Below, in pieces: positions 1-11,529 of a stretch of DNA of 64,000 nucleotides (position 1 is the first letter of the stretch; the number at the start of each line of letters is the position of its first letter). This DNA is from Bifidobacterium avesanii. Its GTDB lineage: Bacteria > Actinomycetota > Actinomycetes > Actinomycetales > Bifidobacteriaceae. The notes below the pieces were generated by a model, which was given only the letters and a program-made list of their open reading frames with translations, was not told the origin of the DNA and made no database searches. The stretch is from positions 186,001-250,000 of the forward strand of contig NZ_WBSN01000001.1 of NCBI RefSeq assembly GCF_009299475.1, read 5' to 3'. The translations under genes were made by a program, and so were the position numbers.

Positions 1-347
1 ACCACGAGGTTGCGCGCGGCCGCGGCCGAGGTGAGCAGGCCGTTGAGGATGCGACCCATCTGCGCCTCGGACTTGCCGTCGGCCACCACGCGCTGCACGA
101 TCTCGTCGGCCATGGACGGCGTGGCGTACGCGGTCGTGCCGTCCGGACGGCGCACCTTGGCGGCGTGCATCTCATCCAGATCGCGGCTCAGCGTGGCCTG
201 CGTCACCTCCACGCCCTGCTCCGCGAGCACGTCGGAGAGCTGCTGCTGCGAGGTGATCACGTAATGCGCCAGGGCGTATTCGATCATGCTGTGCCGCGCC
301 GCGCGCGTGCTCGGCCGCTGCAGCGGGCTTCCTGACTGTTCGCTCAT
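1..347 (-). CDS. argR: Arginine repressor ArgR (partial, cut by left edge)
   Basis: Reading from the ATG at 347 gives a protein starting [13 protein letters not shown], with no stop before the window edge, so only about 115 N-terminal residues are visible. The stretch around residues 21-75 ([20 protein letters not shown], then [13 protein letters not shown]) is the winged-helix DNA-binding domain of ArgR, with the family's ATLSRDL recognition helix. The C-terminal arginine-binding and hexamer domain lies outside. The start is 8 bases after the argF stop, and the Shine-Dalgarno GAGG overlaps that stop, so it is very likely cotranslated with argF. ArgR should repress this operon through sites upstream of argC. 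Confidence 0.9.
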   Translation of the reverse strand, partial: MSEQSGSPLQRPSTRAARHSMIEYALAHYVITSQQQLSDVLAEQGVEVTQATLSRDLDEMHAAKVRRPDGTTAYATPSMADEIVQRVVADGKSEAQMGRILNGLLTSAAAARNLV

Positions 348-355
348 GGCCGGCC

Positions 356-1330
356 TCAGGCGACGTCCCCGAGCAGGCTCATGTCGCCGCGCTGCTGGGC
401 CACGAGCCACGTGAGCAGCGCCTTCTGGGCGTGCAGGCGGTTCTCGGCCTCGTCCCACACCACGGACTGCGGGCCGTCGATCACCGAGGAGGTGACCTCC
501 TTGCCGCGGTAGGCGGGCAGGCAGTGCTGGAACAGCGCGTCCGGCTTGGCGAGCGCCATGAGCTCGTCGTTGACCTGATAGTCCCAGAACGGCTTGGAGC
601 GGATGGCGTACTGGGATTCCTCGCCCATGGAGACCCACGTGTCGGTGAACACGCAGTCGGCGTCCTTCACCGCCTCCCTGGCGTCGGTGGTCACGAGGAT
701 GGAGCCGCCGTTCTCGACCGCGATGCGCTCGGCGTCGGCCACGATGGCCGGGTCCGGCAGGTAGCCGTAGGGGCCGGCCACGCGCACGTGCATGCCGGCG
801 ACCGCGCCGCCGAGCAGGTACGAGTTGGACATGTTGTTGGCCGCATCGCCCACGTAGGCGATGGTCTTGCCCTTGAGGGCGTCCACGCCGCCGCGGAACT
901 GCGCGATGGTGAGGAAGTCCGCGAGGATCTGGCACGGGTGGAACTGGTCGGTCAGGGCGTTGACGACCGGGCAGGTGGCGTACTTGGCCATCTCCTCGAC
1001 GCGGTCCTGCCCGAAGGTGCGCCACACGATGCCGTAGGCCATGTGGGTGAGCACGCGGGCGGTGTCCGCCACCGGCTCGCCGCGGCCGAGCTGGGAGCTC
1101 GACTTGTCGATGACGAGCGGGTAGCCGCCGAGCTCGGCCACGCCGATGGAGAAGCTGGAGCGGGTGCGGGTGCTGGGCTTGTCGAAGAGCACGGCCACGG
1201 CCTGCGGCCCCTCGAACGGGCGGGAGTAGAAGCGGTTCTCGCGGAAGCGCATGCCGAGTTCGAGGATCTGCCTCTGCTCCTCGTGGTTCACGTCGTCGTC
1301 GCGCAGCATGTGGCGAAGCTGTCCGGTCAT
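356..1330 (-). CDS. argF: Ornithine carbamoyltransferase
   Basis: Converts ornithine and carbamoyl phosphate to citrulline in the cytoplasm. The 324-residue protein has normal family length. Signatures seen are STRTR (residues 53-57, carbamoyl phosphate binding), HPCQ (131-134), DTWVSMGEE (230-238, ornithine loop) and HCLP (269-272, catalytic Cys). The ATG at 1330 is preceded by AAGGAGAACGTGAC, a strong ribosome site. It follows argD by 35 bases and precedes argR by 8, so it is part of the arg operon. Confidence 0.97.
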   Translation of the reverse strand: MTGQLRHMLRDDDVNHEEQRQILELGMRFRENRFYSRPFEGPQAVAVLFDKPSTRTRSSFSIGVAELGGYPLVIDKSSSQLGRGEPVADTARVLTHMAYGIVWRTFGQDRVEEMAKYATCPVVNALTDQFHPCQILADFLTIAQFRGGVDALKGKTIAYVGDAANNMSNSYLLGGAVAGMHVRVAGPYGYLPDPAIVADAERIAVENGGSILVTTDAREAVKDADCVFTDTWVSMGEESQYAIRSKPFWDYQVNDELMALAKPDALFQHCLPAYRGKEVTSSVIDGPQSVVWDEAENRLHAQKALLTWLVAQQRGDMSLLGDVA

Positions 1331-1365
1331 GTCACGTTCTCCTTAGGGTGTGTCAGGGGGGTGTC

Positions 1366-2641
<1,276 letters not shown>

Positions 2642-2661
<20 letters not shown>

Positions 2662-3604
2662 AGGAGCTCCTCATTTCGATGCCGTCTTCGGGAATGACCA
2701 TCGTGCCGATGCCGGCCGACGTAAAGATTTCGTTCAGGATGGAGTGCGGCTTGCGGCCGTCGATGATGTGCGCCTGGGGCACGCCGCCGTCGATGGCGCG
2801 CACGCAGGCCTCCATCTTGGGGCGCATGCCGGATTCGAGGTCGGGCAGCATGTCGCGCAGGTTCTCCACGCCGATGCGCCCGATGAGCGAGTTCTTGTCC
2901 GGCCAGTCGGCGTACAGGCCGTCCACGTCCGTGAGGATGACGAGCTTGCGCGCGCCCACGGCGGCGGCCAGCGCGGCCGCGGCGGAGTCGGCGTTCACGT
3001 TGAGCACCTCGGTGGCGTCGTCCTCGTTCGGGGCGACGGAGGAGACGACCGGGATGCGCCCGGCCGCGATGAGGTCCTCCACGGCGGAGGCGTCCACGCT
3101 CATCACGTCGCCCACCAGACCGATGTCCGTGGGCTTGCCGTCGATGACGGGCTTGCGCTGCATGGCGGAGAACAGGCCGCCGTCCTCGCCGGACAGGCCG
3201 ACCGCGTAGGGGCCGTGGGTGTTGATGAGGCCCACGAGCTCGCGGGAGACCTTGCCGGTCAGCACCATGCGCACCACGTCCATGGCCTCCGGCGTGGTGA
3301 CGCGCAGGCCGCCCTTGAACTCGGACTCGATGTGCAGGGCCTTGAGCATTTTGGAGATCTGCGGGCCGCCGCCGTGCACGACGATCGGCTTGATGCCCAC
3401 CTGACGCAGGAAGACCATGTCCTCCGCGAAGCACTGCTTGAGGTGCTCGTCGACCATCGCGTTGCCGCCGTACTTGACGACGATGCGCTGGCCGGAGAAC
3501 TCCTCAAGCCACGGAAGCGCCTCGATGAGCACCTCCGCCTTCTGGTCGGCGCGCAGGTCGGTGTGCACGTCGAAATGGAAACCGGGTCCCTTGACCTCTG
3601 CCAA
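2642..3604 (-). CDS. argB: Acetylglutamate kinase
   Basis: Phosphorylates N-acetylglutamate, the usual arginine-feedback step. The protein is 320 residues; family motifs are VVKYGGNAM (42-50, phosphate-binding Lys) and VHGGGPQIS (76-84). The start is a TTG codon at 3604, chosen because AAAGGACACC lies at the right distance upstream and the next reading MAEVKGPG matches the expected N-terminus. The gap to argJ is 12 bases, and its end overlaps argD. Confidence 0.95.
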
Positions 3605-3616
3605 TTCGGTGTCCTT

Positions 3617-4786
3617 TCAGCTTTCGTAGTCCGCGTTGATGTGCACGTACTCGTGGGTGAGGTCGTCCGTCCAGACGGTGGCCTCGGCGTCGCCCGCGTT
3701 GAGGTCGATGTCGATGTGGACCTCGCGCGGCGTCATGTCCACCTCGGAGCGGTCGCGGCCCGCTCCCCCGTTCTCGCAGATGCGCACGCCGTTGACGTCC
3801 ACGGTGACCTTGGACGAATCGTACGGGGCGACGTCCTCGGGCACGGTGCCCAACGAGCTCACGATGCGGCCCCAGTTCGGGTCGTTGCCGCTGATGGCGC
3901 ACTTGAGCAGGTTGGAGGCGGCGACCGCGCGGCCGCACGCCAGGGCGGCCTCCTCGCTGGTGGCTCCGGTGACGGCGATGCGGATGTCGTGACTCGCGCC
4001 TTCGCCGTCGCCGATGATCTGGCGGGCGAGCGAAGCGCAGGCCTTGGCGACGAGCGCCTTGAACTCGGCCGGGTCGGCCTTGACGCCGGAGGCGCCGGAG
4101 GCGAGCAGCAGGACCGTGTCGTTGGTGGACATGCAGCCGTCCACGTCGATGCGGTTGAAGGAGGTCTCGGTGCCGTCCGCCAGCGAGGCCTTGGCCAGGT
4201 CGGCGTCGATGACGGCGTCGGTGGTGATGACGCACAGCATGGTGGCCAGCTGCGGGGCGATCATGCCGGAGCCCTTGACCATGCCGCCGATGCGGTAGCC
4301 GGAGCCTTCGAGCGTAACGGTCTTCGGCTTGGTGTCGGTGGTCATGATGGCGTGCGAGGCGTCCGCGCCGGCCTGCGCGTCCGCGGCGAGCGCGGCGTGG
4401 GCGGCCTTGGCGCCGGCGAGCACGTGGTCGAGCGGCAGCAGTTCGCCGATGAGTCCGGTGGAGCACACGGCGACGTTTTCGGCCGGGGCGCCCACGAGTT
4501 CGGCCACGGCCTGCGCGGTGGCCTCGGACTGGCGGTAGCCGGCCTCGCCGGTGCACGCGTTGGCGCCGCCGGAGTTGAGGATCACGGCCTTGATGTGGCC
4601 GTCGGCGACGGCTTTGCGGGACCACTGCACCGGCGCGGCGCAGAAGCGGTTCGAGGTGAACACGCCCGCGGCCACGTCCAGCGGCCCGTTGTTGACCACG
4701 AGGGCCAGATCCTTCTTGCCCTCGACGGCGGAAATGCCCGCGGCGACGCCCGCCGCGGAGAAACCCTGTGCAAATGTCACGCTCAC
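3617..4786 (-). CDS. argJ: Bifunctional ornithine acetyltransferase / N-acetylglutamate synthase
   Basis: Recycles the acetyl group from N-acetylornithine to glutamate. The open frame extends far upstream, but the real start is the GTG at 4786 (M-SVTFAQGFSAAG). It shares a 4-base GTGA overlap with the argC stop, giving 389 residues, the usual length. The self-cleavage site is in ATMLCVITTDA, with the nucleophilic Thr at about residue 182, so the protein should split into alpha and beta chains. Having argJ means the cyclic, acetyl-conserving pathway is used. Confidence 0.95.
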   Translation of the reverse strand: MSVTFAQGFSAAGVAAGISAVEGKKDLALVVNNGPLDVAAGVFTSNRFCAAPVQWSRKAVADGHIKAVILNSGGANACTGEAGYRQSEATAQAVAELVGAPAENVAVCSTGLIGELLPLDHVLAGAKAAHAALAADAQAGADASHAIMTTDTKPKTVTLEGSGYRIGGMVKGSGMIAPQLATMLCVITTDAVIDADLAKASLADGTETSFNRIDVDGCMSTNDTVLLLASGASGVKADPAEFKALVAKACASLARQIIGDGEGASHDIRIAVTGATSEEAALACGRAVAASNLLKCAISGNDPNWGRIVSSLGTVPEDVAPYDSSKVTVDVNGVRICENGGAGRDRSEVDMTPREVHIDIDLNAGDAEATVWTDDLTHEYVHINADYES

Positions 4787-5877
4787 GGCGCCACTCCAAT
4801 CTTCGTCAGACCCTGATCCTCCGGAAGCCCCAGCGCGATGTTCAGCGACTGGACGGCTTGTCCGGCCGTGCCGCGGTTGAGGTTGTCGATCGCGGCGAAG
4901 GCGAGCAGACGGCCCGCGTGCCGGTCGGTCACCACCTGCAGGTGCGCCGCGTTGGAGCCGATGATGTTGCCGGTCGCGGGCAGCACGCCCTGCGGCAGCA
5001 GCGAAATGAAGTCCTGCCCCTCGTAGGCCTTGGCCCACACGGCGCGGATCTCCTCGTCCGTGAGCGCCGCGCCCTTGGCGGACAGCTTGGCGGACACGCA
5101 GGCGAGGATGCCGCGGGACATGGGGGCGAGCACCGGCGTGAAGCCGAGCGTGTAGTCGTCCGCGGCCGAAGCCTCCTTGCCGGCCGCGTGCGCGAAGTTC
5201 TGCAGGATCTCGGGGATGTGGCGGTGCGTGCCGCCCACGCCGTACGGCACCGCGGAGCCCAGCGCCTCGGCGGCGAGCAGGTTGGTGCGCTTGAGGTTCT
5301 TGCCGGCGCCGGAGTAGCCGACCACCAGATCGGCCACGATGTCCTTGGGCTCGACGAGGCCCTCGGCGATGGCGGGCTGCAGGGCCAACGTGGTGGCCGT
5401 CACGTTGCAGCCGGGGCCGGCGATGCGCTTGGTGCCGGGCAGGGCCGCGCGCTGGCGGGTGTACGCGCCGGAGGCGTCCTTGCCGGTGATGAGCTCGGGC
5501 ATGCCGTAGGTCCAGTGCTCGTAGAAGTCGCCGCCGTAGAACTCGTCCCACGCGCCCTTCTCCTCGAGGCGGTGGTCGGCGCCGAGGTCCACCACGACCG
5601 CGTCCGGGTCGAGCTGCGCGGCGAGCTTGCCGGAGGCGCCGTGCGGCAGGGCGAGGATGATCACGTCATGGCCGTTGAGCACCTCGGGGGTGGTGTCCTC
5701 CACGGTCAGGTCCGCCAGCTGCGGGATGTGCGGCATGTGCTTGCCGAGCTTGTCCCCCACCGACGAGTGGCCGGCCACGCAGGTCACCTCGAATTCGGGA
5801 TGCGCGGCCAGAATGCGCAGCGCCTCGCCTCCCGCATAGCCCGTGGCACCGGCCACGGCAACCGTGTATTTCGCCAT
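4783..5877 (-). CDS. argC: N-acetyl-gamma-glutamyl-phosphate reductase
   Basis: NADPH-dependent reduction of acetylglutamyl phosphate, the first gene of the operon. The start MAKYTVAVAGATG at 5877 is preferred over an in-frame upstream start because AAGGACGTGAT precedes it; this gives 364 residues. The N-terminal Rossmann fold shows GATGYAGGE, and the active-site Cys is in GPGCNVTA (Cys157). It overlaps argJ by 4 bases. Confidence 0.96.
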   Translation of the reverse strand: MAKYTVAVAGATGYAGGEALRILAAHPEFEVTCVAGHSSVGDKLGKHMPHIPQLADLTVEDTTPEVLNGHDVIILALPHGASGKLAAQLDPDAVVVDLGADHRLEEKGAWDEFYGGDFYEHWTYGMPELITGKDASGAYTRQRAALPGTKRIAGPGCNVTATTLALQPAIAEGLVEPKDIVADLVVGYSGAGKNLKRTNLLAAEALGSAVPYGVGGTHRHIPEILQNFAHAAGKEASAADDYTLGFTPVLAPMSRGILACVSAKLSAKGAALTDEEIRAVWAKAYEGQDFISLLPQGVLPATGNIIGSNAAHLQVVTDRHAGRLLAFAAIDNLNRGTAGQAVQSLNIALGLPEDQGLTKIGVAP

Positions 5878-5923
5878 ATCACGTCCTTCGTCACGCGTTG
5901 TTACCCGCACGACTATACACTTC

Positions 5924-5950
5924 TATGCAGACTTATGCATAACTATGCAT
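5924..5950. promoter_or_regulatory. Tandem ARG-box-like operator upstream of argC
   Basis: Three TATGCA cores begin at 5924, 5934 and 5944, spaced exactly 10 bases apart. The second and third form the near-palindrome TATGCATAACTATGCAT. ArgR operators in many bacteria are AT-rich imperfect palindromes arranged in pairs for hexamer binding. The location between argC and the next gene, and the argR gene at the end of the same operon, support ArgR autoregulation. Which of the three cores are bound cannot be seen. Confidence 0.7.
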
Positions 5951-6034
5951 TACGGCGTTTCGCAGTGCGGACCATGCGGGTCATGCCCCGATCCCGGCCC
6001 ACCACGGACGGATCATGCGCGAATCGCGCGCGGA

Positions 6035-6748
6035 TCACATGTAGATGACCGACTGGGTGCCCGAGTCACCGGAGCCGGAGGGCTGGTAGCCGTACAGCTG
6101 CATCACCAGATCCTCGAGGCTCAGCCCGTGCGTGACGGCCCAGAGCAGCGCGAGCGAGGTGATGACGTTGATGACCACGGCCGCCACCGCCAGTCCGAAG
6201 CCCTTCATGCGGAAGGTTTTGGTACGCCACATGGCCAGTCCTCCCATCACGGCCGGCAGCACCGGCATGGAGGCGAAGAGGATGGCGAAGACGAACGAGA
6301 GGATCGCGTAGGCGTCCCAGCGCCCGTACAGCGGGTTCTGGCGGGGGTCGTTGAGGTTCACGCCATAGCGCTGGCTGGCCCGGTCCATGGGAGAGGCGGG
6401 CTGCTGCGCGCCGTACGGCTGTCCGTAGGGCTGCTGGCCGCCGTAGGGCTGGCCGTACTGCGGCTGCCCATATTGCGGCTGACCGTACTGGGGTTGGCCG
6501 TAGCCGGGTTGGCCGTACGCCCCGGGATTGCCGGCGTACGGGTTGCCGTTCGGGTACGGCTGGCCCTGCTGCTGCGGCTGGCCGTAAGGCGCCTGCTGGG
6601 GATTGGCCGCGGGCGCGGGCGACGGATCCGGGGCTCCGTACAGGTACGGGTTGTATGCGGGATAGTCGCCGCGCATGGCCCCGTATTCCGGCCTGCCCGC
6701 GCCGTTGGTCCCGTTCCCGTTGGTCGTCTGGTGCTCCGAATCGTTCAT
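6035..6748 (-). CDS. Gly/Pro/Gln/Tyr-rich membrane protein, DUF4190-type
   Basis: The start MNDSEHQ at 6748 is chosen over an upstream in-frame ATG because of AAGGACGCC before it; length 237 residues. Residues about 20-120 are a low-complexity cytoplasmic tail with repeated YGQPQ and PYGQ units. Residues about 145-205 hold two hydrophobic segments separated by a short basic loop ([12 protein letters not shown]), the typical DUF4190 arrangement. The role is unknown; such tails often mediate self-association in actinobacterial envelope proteins, but that is inference. Confidence 0.75.
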   Translation of the reverse strand: MNDSEHQTTNGNGTNGAGRPEYGAMRGDYPAYNPYLYGAPDPSPAPAANPQQAPYGQPQQQGQPYPNGNPYAGNPGAYGQPGYGQPQYGQPQYGQPQYGQPYGGQQPYGQPYGAQQPASPMDRASQRYGVNLNDPRQNPLYGRWDAYAILSFVFAILFASMPVLPAVMGGLAMWRTKTFRMKGFGLAVAAVVINVITSLALLWAVTHGLSLEDLVMQLYGYQPSGSGDSGTQSVIYM

Positions 6749-6870
6749 GGCGTCCTTAGATCCGATTGTGGTGAATGACTGCCTCCGACAGTAGCAAAGG
6801 GGCCGCCCACCCGTCTCGGAAAGACGGAGGGGCGACCCCGAAAACGTCACGCCGGCAATGCCGGATGCCG

Positions 6871-9489
6871 TCAGGCGCGCAGCTGGGCGCCGAGCGTGGC
6901 GGCCTTGTCCACGATGGCCTGGCGGATGGACTCGGTGTCCTCCGCGGTCAGCGTGCGGTCGGGCGCGCGGAACGTGACGGCGAACGCGAGCGACTTCTGG
7001 TGCTCGCCGAGCTGCTTGCCGGTGAACACGTCGAACAGCTCGATGGACTCGAGCACGTCGCCGGCGGCCTCGGCGATCACGGCCTCAAGCTGGGCGGCGG
7101 TCACGTCGTCGGAGACGGTGAAGGCCAGATCCTGCTTGACGGGCGGGAACGTGGAGACCGGCTTGGCCTGGAACGGCTTGTCGTCCAGCGAGGCGAGCAG
7201 CGTGGTCAGGTCGAGTTCGAAGGCCGCGGTGTGCGCCGGGAAGCCGAGCGCTTCGTTGACGTGCGGGTGCAGCTCGCCGACCTCGCCGATGCGCGTGCCG
7301 TCGGGCAGGGCCACGAAGGCCATGCGGCCCGGGTGCCACTGGGCGGGCGCGTCCTCGGCCTTGGGCTGGTCGAGCGTGAGCTTGGCGCCCAGACGGTCGG
7401 AGATGCGGTTGACGACCTCCACGGCGTCGGACCAGTCGATCGGGCGCTTCTCCTTGAGCCAGCCGGAGTCGATGGCGTTGCCGGTGAGGATGCCGGCCAC
7501 CTGGTCGGGCTGCACGGGCAGGCCGGCGTCGAGCGCGGCGAGGTCCTCGTCGGACGGGCGGACGCCGCCGGGCAGGGCCGGGATGGCGGGCGCGTTCGGG
7601 TCGAGCTGGTACACGTGGCCGATCTCGTACAGGCGCACGTCCTCGAGGCCGCGGCGCAGGTTGCGCTGCACGGTCTGGGCGAGGGTGAGCAGCAGGGAGC
7701 GGCGCAGGAACTTGCGGTCGCCGTACAGGGAGTTGACGAGCTCCACGCTCACCTGCTTGGTGGCCTCCGGGTCGTAGCCGAACGCCTTGTAGTCCTCGTC
7801 GCCCACGAACGGGTAGCTCAGGGTCTCCACGAGGCCGTACTCGGCCAGCGTGTTCGCGACCCAGCGGCGGCGGGCCTGCGCGGGGGTGAGGCCGCCGTCG
7901 GCCATGGCGGCCGCGGCGGGCACGCGCACGGGGATCTGGTCGTAGCCGACGAGTCGGGCGACCTCCTCGACCAGATCGCAAGGCTCGCCGAGGTCCGGGC
8001 GCCACGAGGGCGGGGTGACGAGGAATTCGCCGTTGCCGCCGCCGCCGAGCTTGCAGCCGATGTCGCTGAGCACGTCGCTGATGGTGTTGAGGCCCAGATC
8101 GAGGCCGGACAGGCGCTTGACCTCGCTGGCCTTGAAGTGGATGGACTTCGCGCGCGGCGCGTTGTTGAGGTCGGTCGGGTGCTCGCTGGCCTCGCCGTTG
8201 CCGTAGCGGGTGAGCAGCTCGGCGGCCATCTGGGCGGCGGCGGGCTGCAGCTGCGGGTCGACGCCGCGCTCGAAGCGGCGGGACGCCTCGGACGGGGTCT
8301 TGTGGCGGCGGGCCGAGCGGGCGATGGACACCTGGTCGAAGTGCGCGGCCTCGAGCAGGATGTTCTTGGTCTCCGCGGTCACTTCGCCGTACAGGCCGCC
8401 CATCACGCCGGCGAGGCCGATGATGCGCGAGGCGCGCTGGCCGTTCGGCGAATCGGTGATGAGCAGGTCCTCGGGGCTGAGCACATGCTCCTTGCCGTCG
8501 AGCGTGGTGAGCTTCTCGCCCTCGTTCGCGCGGCGCACCACGATCGGGCCCTCGAGCTTGTCGAGGTCGTAGGCGTGCATGGGCTGGCCGAGGTCGAGCA
8601 TCACGTAGTTGGTCACGTCCACCGCGAGGGAGATGGAGCGCATGCCGGCGCGGGTGAGGCGGCGGCGCATCCAGTTCGGGGTGGGCGAGCTCGGGTCGAA
8701 CCCGCGGATGATGCGCGCGTAGTAGCGGTCGCAGCCGGTCACGCCGTGGATCGGGTTGTTGTCCTCGACGGCGACCTCCACGTCGGACTTGGCGGCGGGG
8801 TCGGCCGCGTCGGCGGACAGGTCCGGCACGTGCTTGTTGAGCTCGACCACCGGATCCGTGTAGGCGGCGCCGGTGGAGTGGTGGAACTCGCGGGCCACGC
8901 CGCGGTAGGAGAACGCGTAGCCGCGGTCCGGGGTGATGTTGATCTCGAGGATCGGCTGGTCCATGTGCAGCAGGCTCATCGCGTCGTCGCCGGGCTTCAG
9001 GGCCTCGTACTGCTCCGGCGTGAAGCCGTAGTCGCGCAGCAGGATGATGCCGTCGTGGCTGTCGCCCAGACCCAGCTCGCGCTCGGAGGCGCACATGCCG
9101 TCGGAGATGTGGCCGTACGTCTTGCGCGGCTCGATGCGGAAGTCGCCAGGCAGGACGGCGCCGGGCAGCGTGACGACGACCTTCTCGCCGGCCGCCATGT
9201 TCGGCGCGCCGCACACGATGCCGCGCGGCACCTTGTTGCCGTTCTCGTCGGTCGCGTTGTACTGCTCGCCCACGTCCACATGGGTCCAGCTGATGGTCTT
9301 ACCGTTCTTCTGCGGCTCCTTGACGCAGTCGACCACGTAGCCCACCACGATCGGGCCGGTGACGGTGGAGCGGTGGATCTCCTCCTCCTCGAGGCCGACC
9401 CTCACGAGGTCCTTGGCGAGCTGGTCGTAGGTCAGGCCCTCGGGAACCTCGACGTGTTCCTTGAGCCAGTCGATGTCTACCATAGGCAT
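6871..9489 (-). CDS. pheT: Phenylalanine--tRNA ligase beta subunit
   Basis: Beta chain of the alpha2beta2 enzyme that charges tRNA-Phe. The 872 residues include the N-terminal region ([17 protein letters not shown]), a tRNA-binding-like part around [14 protein letters not shown], the B3/B4 editing region ([18 protein letters not shown]), B5, and a C-terminal ferredoxin-fold anticodon-binding domain starting about [15 protein letters not shown]. The start at 9489 has GGGGAG upstream; a second ATG two codons later is possible. It lies 7 bases after pheS. Confidence 0.96.
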   Translation of the reverse strand: MPMVDIDWLKEHVEVPEGLTYDQLAKDLVRVGLEEEEIHRSTVTGPIVVGYVVDCVKEPQKNGKTISWTHVDVGEQYNATDENGNKVPRGIVCGAPNMAAGEKVVVTLPGAVLPGDFRIEPRKTYGHISDGMCASERELGLGDSHDGIILLRDYGFTPEQYEALKPGDDAMSLLHMDQPILEINITPDRGYAFSYRGVAREFHHSTGAAYTDPVVELNKHVPDLSADAADPAAKSDVEVAVEDNNPIHGVTGCDRYYARIIRGFDPSSPTPNWMRRRLTRAGMRSISLAVDVTNYVMLDLGQPMHAYDLDKLEGPIVVRRANEGEKLTTLDGKEHVLSPEDLLITDSPNGQRASRIIGLAGVMGGLYGEVTAETKNILLEAAHFDQVSIARSARRHKTPSEASRRFERGVDPQLQPAAAQMAAELLTRYGNGEASEHPTDLNNAPRAKSIHFKASEVKRLSGLDLGLNTISDVLSDIGCKLGGGGNGEFLVTPPSWRPDLGEPCDLVEEVARLVGYDQIPVRVPAAAAMADGGLTPAQARRRWVANTLAEYGLVETLSYPFVGDEDYKAFGYDPEATKQVSVELVNSLYGDRKFLRRSLLLTLAQTVQRNLRRGLEDVRLYEIGHVYQLDPNAPAIPALPGGVRPSDEDLAALDAGLPVQPDQVAGILTGNAIDSGWLKEKRPIDWSDAVEVVNRISDRLGAKLTLDQPKAEDAPAQWHPGRMAFVALPDGTRIGEVGELHPHVNEALGFPAHTAAFELDLTTLLASLDDKPFQAKPVSTFPPVKQDLAFTVSDDVTAAQLEAVIAEAAGDVLESIELFDVFTGKQLGEHQKSLAFAVTFRAPDRTLTAEDTESIRQAIVDKAATLGAQLRA

Positions 9490-9496
9490 GTCGAAA

Positions 9497-10564
9497 TCAC
9501 TCCCCCATCACAAACTGTTCGCTGAAGCGCACGTCGCCCTCCACGAGGTCGTGCATGTCGTTGATGTCGTGGCGCAGCAGCAGGGTGCGCTCGATGCCCA
9601 CGCCGAACGCGAAGCCGGAGTAGACCTTCGGGTCGATGCCCGCGGACTTGAGCACGTTCGGGTTGACCATGCCGCAGCCGCCCCACTCGATCCAGCCGGG
9701 GCCGCCCTTCTTGTCCGGGAACCACAGGTCCATCTCGGCACTGGGCTCGGTGAACGGGAAGTAGCTCGGGCGCAGGCGGGTCTTGGCGCCCTCGCCGAAC
9801 ATGGCGACGGCGAGCTTGTCCAGCACGCCCTTCAGGTCCGCCATGGTGAGGTTCTTGTCCACCGCGAGGGCCTCGCACTGGTGGAACACCGGGGAGTGCG
9901 TGGCGTCGAGCTCGTCGGTGCGGAACACGCGGCCGGTGCACGCCAGGTACAGCGGCACGCCGTGCTTGATCAGGGAGCGCACCTGGTCGGAGGACGTCTG
10001 GGTGCGCATGACCATGTTGGAGCCGACGAAGCCGGCGGCGTCGCGGGCCTTGTCGCCCTTGACGTAGAAGGTGTCCTGCATCTGGCGGGCCGGGTGGTCC
10101 GGGCCGAAGTTCAGGGCGTCGAAGTTGTACCACTCGGTCTCCACCTCGGGGCCGTCCGCGATGATCCAGCCCATCGACGTGAAGAAGTCCTGCACGTCCT
10201 CCATGAGCTTGGCCAGCGGGTGGCGGGCGCCGAGCGGGCGACGGTCCACGGGCAGGGTCATGTCCACGGTCTCCGCGGCAAGGGCGGCCTTCTCCTCGGC
10301 GGCCTTGACCTCGGTCTCGCGCGCGGCGAAGGCGCGGCCGAAGTCGGCGCGCAACTTGCCCATGAGCTTGCCCGCGTCCTTCTTCTGGTCGGCGGGCAGC
10401 GAGCCGATGGCCTTGCTCGCCAGCGTCATCGCCGAATCGGCGCCCGCGTACTGCGCCCTCAGGGACTTCAATTCCTCCGTGCTGGAGGCCTGTTGGATCT
10501 TCTCGATGCCCTCCGTGACCTGCGCGGTCACCTCGTCGGCATCGAAACGCAACGTTTCTGCCAC
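9497..10564 (-). CDS. pheS: Phenylalanine--tRNA ligase alpha subunit
   Basis: Catalytic alpha chain with class II synthetase motifs (HPLAKLMEDVQDFFTSMGW, then FRTDELDATHSPVFHQCEAL, and FGVGIERTLLLRH near the end). The start is the GTG at 10564 giving M-AETLRFDADEV, because AAAGGATTCTC precedes it and the length becomes 355 residues as expected; the frame stays open upstream without homology. It is the first gene of pheST. Confidence 0.95.
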   Translation of the reverse strand: MAETLRFDADEVTAQVTEGIEKIQQASSTEELKSLRAQYAGADSAMTLASKAIGSLPADQKKDAGKLMGKLRADFGRAFAARETEVKAAEEKAALAAETVDMTLPVDRRPLGARHPLAKLMEDVQDFFTSMGWIIADGPEVETEWYNFDALNFGPDHPARQMQDTFYVKGDKARDAAGFVGSNMVMRTQTSSDQVRSLIKHGVPLYLACTGRVFRTDELDATHSPVFHQCEALAVDKNLTMADLKGVLDKLAVAMFGEGAKTRLRPSYFPFTEPSAEMDLWFPDKKGGPGWIEWGGCGMVNPNVLKSAGIDPKVYSGFAFGVGIERTLLLRHDINDMHDLVEGDVRFSEQFVMGE

Positions 10565-10587
10565 GAGAATCCTTTCGTGTTTTACCG

Positions 10588-11469
10588 TCAAACCGCCCAA
10601 ATTGTCCCAGCATGACTCGACATGGCCAGGCTCATGAGCATCACGGCGGCGCTGGTGCCGAGGTTGAGCGATTCGGCCTTGCCGTAGATCGGGATGGACA
10701 CGATGCGCTCGCAGCGTTCCAGCTCCGCCGGCTCGAGACCGCGGGCCTCGTTGCCGAACAGCACCGCCTTGGGGGCGCGCTCGTCCTTGCCGCCCTTGCC
10801 TTGGCCGTCCTTGCCGAGATTCGCCAGCACGTCCGGCAGCGCCTCGGGTTCGCGCCCGGGCACGCCGTACACGTCCGCGGCCCACACGGGCATCTTCCGG
10901 GCGGCGGCGAAGGCGAAGAACTCATCGGTGCCCATGGTGAGCACCGGAATGTGGAACAGGGAGCCGGCCGTGGAGCGGATGGTCTTCGGGTTGAGGCGGT
11001 CCACGCAGTCGTCCACGAGGATCACGGCGGCGCATCCGGCGGCGTCGGCGGCGCGGATCACCGTGCCCGCGTTGCCCGGGTCGCGCACCTGCCAGAACGC
11101 GGCGACGAGCGCTCCCGGCCCGATCTCAAGGCTCTCCGGGCTCACGTCCATGGCGGCCGCGTTGCCCACGGCCACGATGCCCTGCGCGTCCTTGCTGATG
11201 CGCGCCATCACCTCGGCGGTCACATGGTGCACGTAGATCGTGGAATCCTGCGATTCCTCCTCGATGCCGCGCACGGCCGGCGACGCATCCTCCTGCACGT
11301 AGAGGTCCTGCACCACGTCCGGCCGCCAGCGCACGGCCTCGCGCACGGACTGCGGCCCCTCGATGAGGAAGCGTCCCACGCGTTCGCGCGTCTTGTGCGA
11401 GGCCAGACCCGCCACGCGCTTGACGCGGTCTGATTTCGGATTGTCGATGACTCTGCTGTTGATGGGCAT
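10588..11469 (-). CDS. SpoU/TrmH-family RNA 2'-O-methyltransferase
   Basis: A 293-residue protein with the N-terminal substrate-binding domain (GRFLIEGPQSVREAV) and a SPOUT catalytic domain. The knot motifs are present: VRDPGNAGTVIRAADAAG, LFGNEARGLE and IPIYGKAESLNLGTSAAVML. The family methylates rRNA or tRNA ribose; the exact target cannot be told from sequence. The gene ends 23 bases before the pheS start and may be cotranscribed with it. Its start has no Shine-Dalgarno but a -10-like TACACT 7 bases upstream. Confidence 0.9.
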   Translation of the reverse strand: MPINSRVIDNPKSDRVKRVAGLASHKTRERVGRFLIEGPQSVREAVRWRPDVVQDLYVQEDASPAVRGIEEESQDSTIYVHHVTAEVMARISKDAQGIVAVGNAAAMDVSPESLEIGPGALVAAFWQVRDPGNAGTVIRAADAAGCAAVILVDDCVDRLNPKTIRSTAGSLFHIPVLTMGTDEFFAFAAARKMPVWAADVYGVPGREPEALPDVLANLGKDGQGKGGKDERAPKAVLFGNEARGLEPAELERCERIVSIPIYGKAESLNLGTSAAVMLMSLAMSSHAGTIWAV

Positions 11470-11476
11470 GCGCCCC

Positions 11477-11482
11477 AGTGTA
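11477..11482 (-). promoter_or_regulatory. -10 box placed for a leaderless transcript (methyltransferase gene)
   Basis: On the minus strand TACACT is followed by 7 bases and then the ATG at 11469. There is no purine-rich ribosome site in between. The spacing would put the transcription start at or next to the A of the start codon. Confidence 0.45.
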
Positions 11483-11529
11483 CCGTGCCGGCGTACCGCG
11501 TACCGGTGCCATGCGCCGGACGAGCCGGC

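Noticed and set aside
9490..9496. A regulatory gap between pheS and pheT
   Set aside because: Only 7 bases, with no structure; the two are simply cotranscribed. I also saw no T-box or leader peptide before pheS.
6775..9525. A 916-codon plus-strand frame over pheT
   Set aside because: Antisense shadow of pheT with no domain and extreme Val/Gly/Leu composition.
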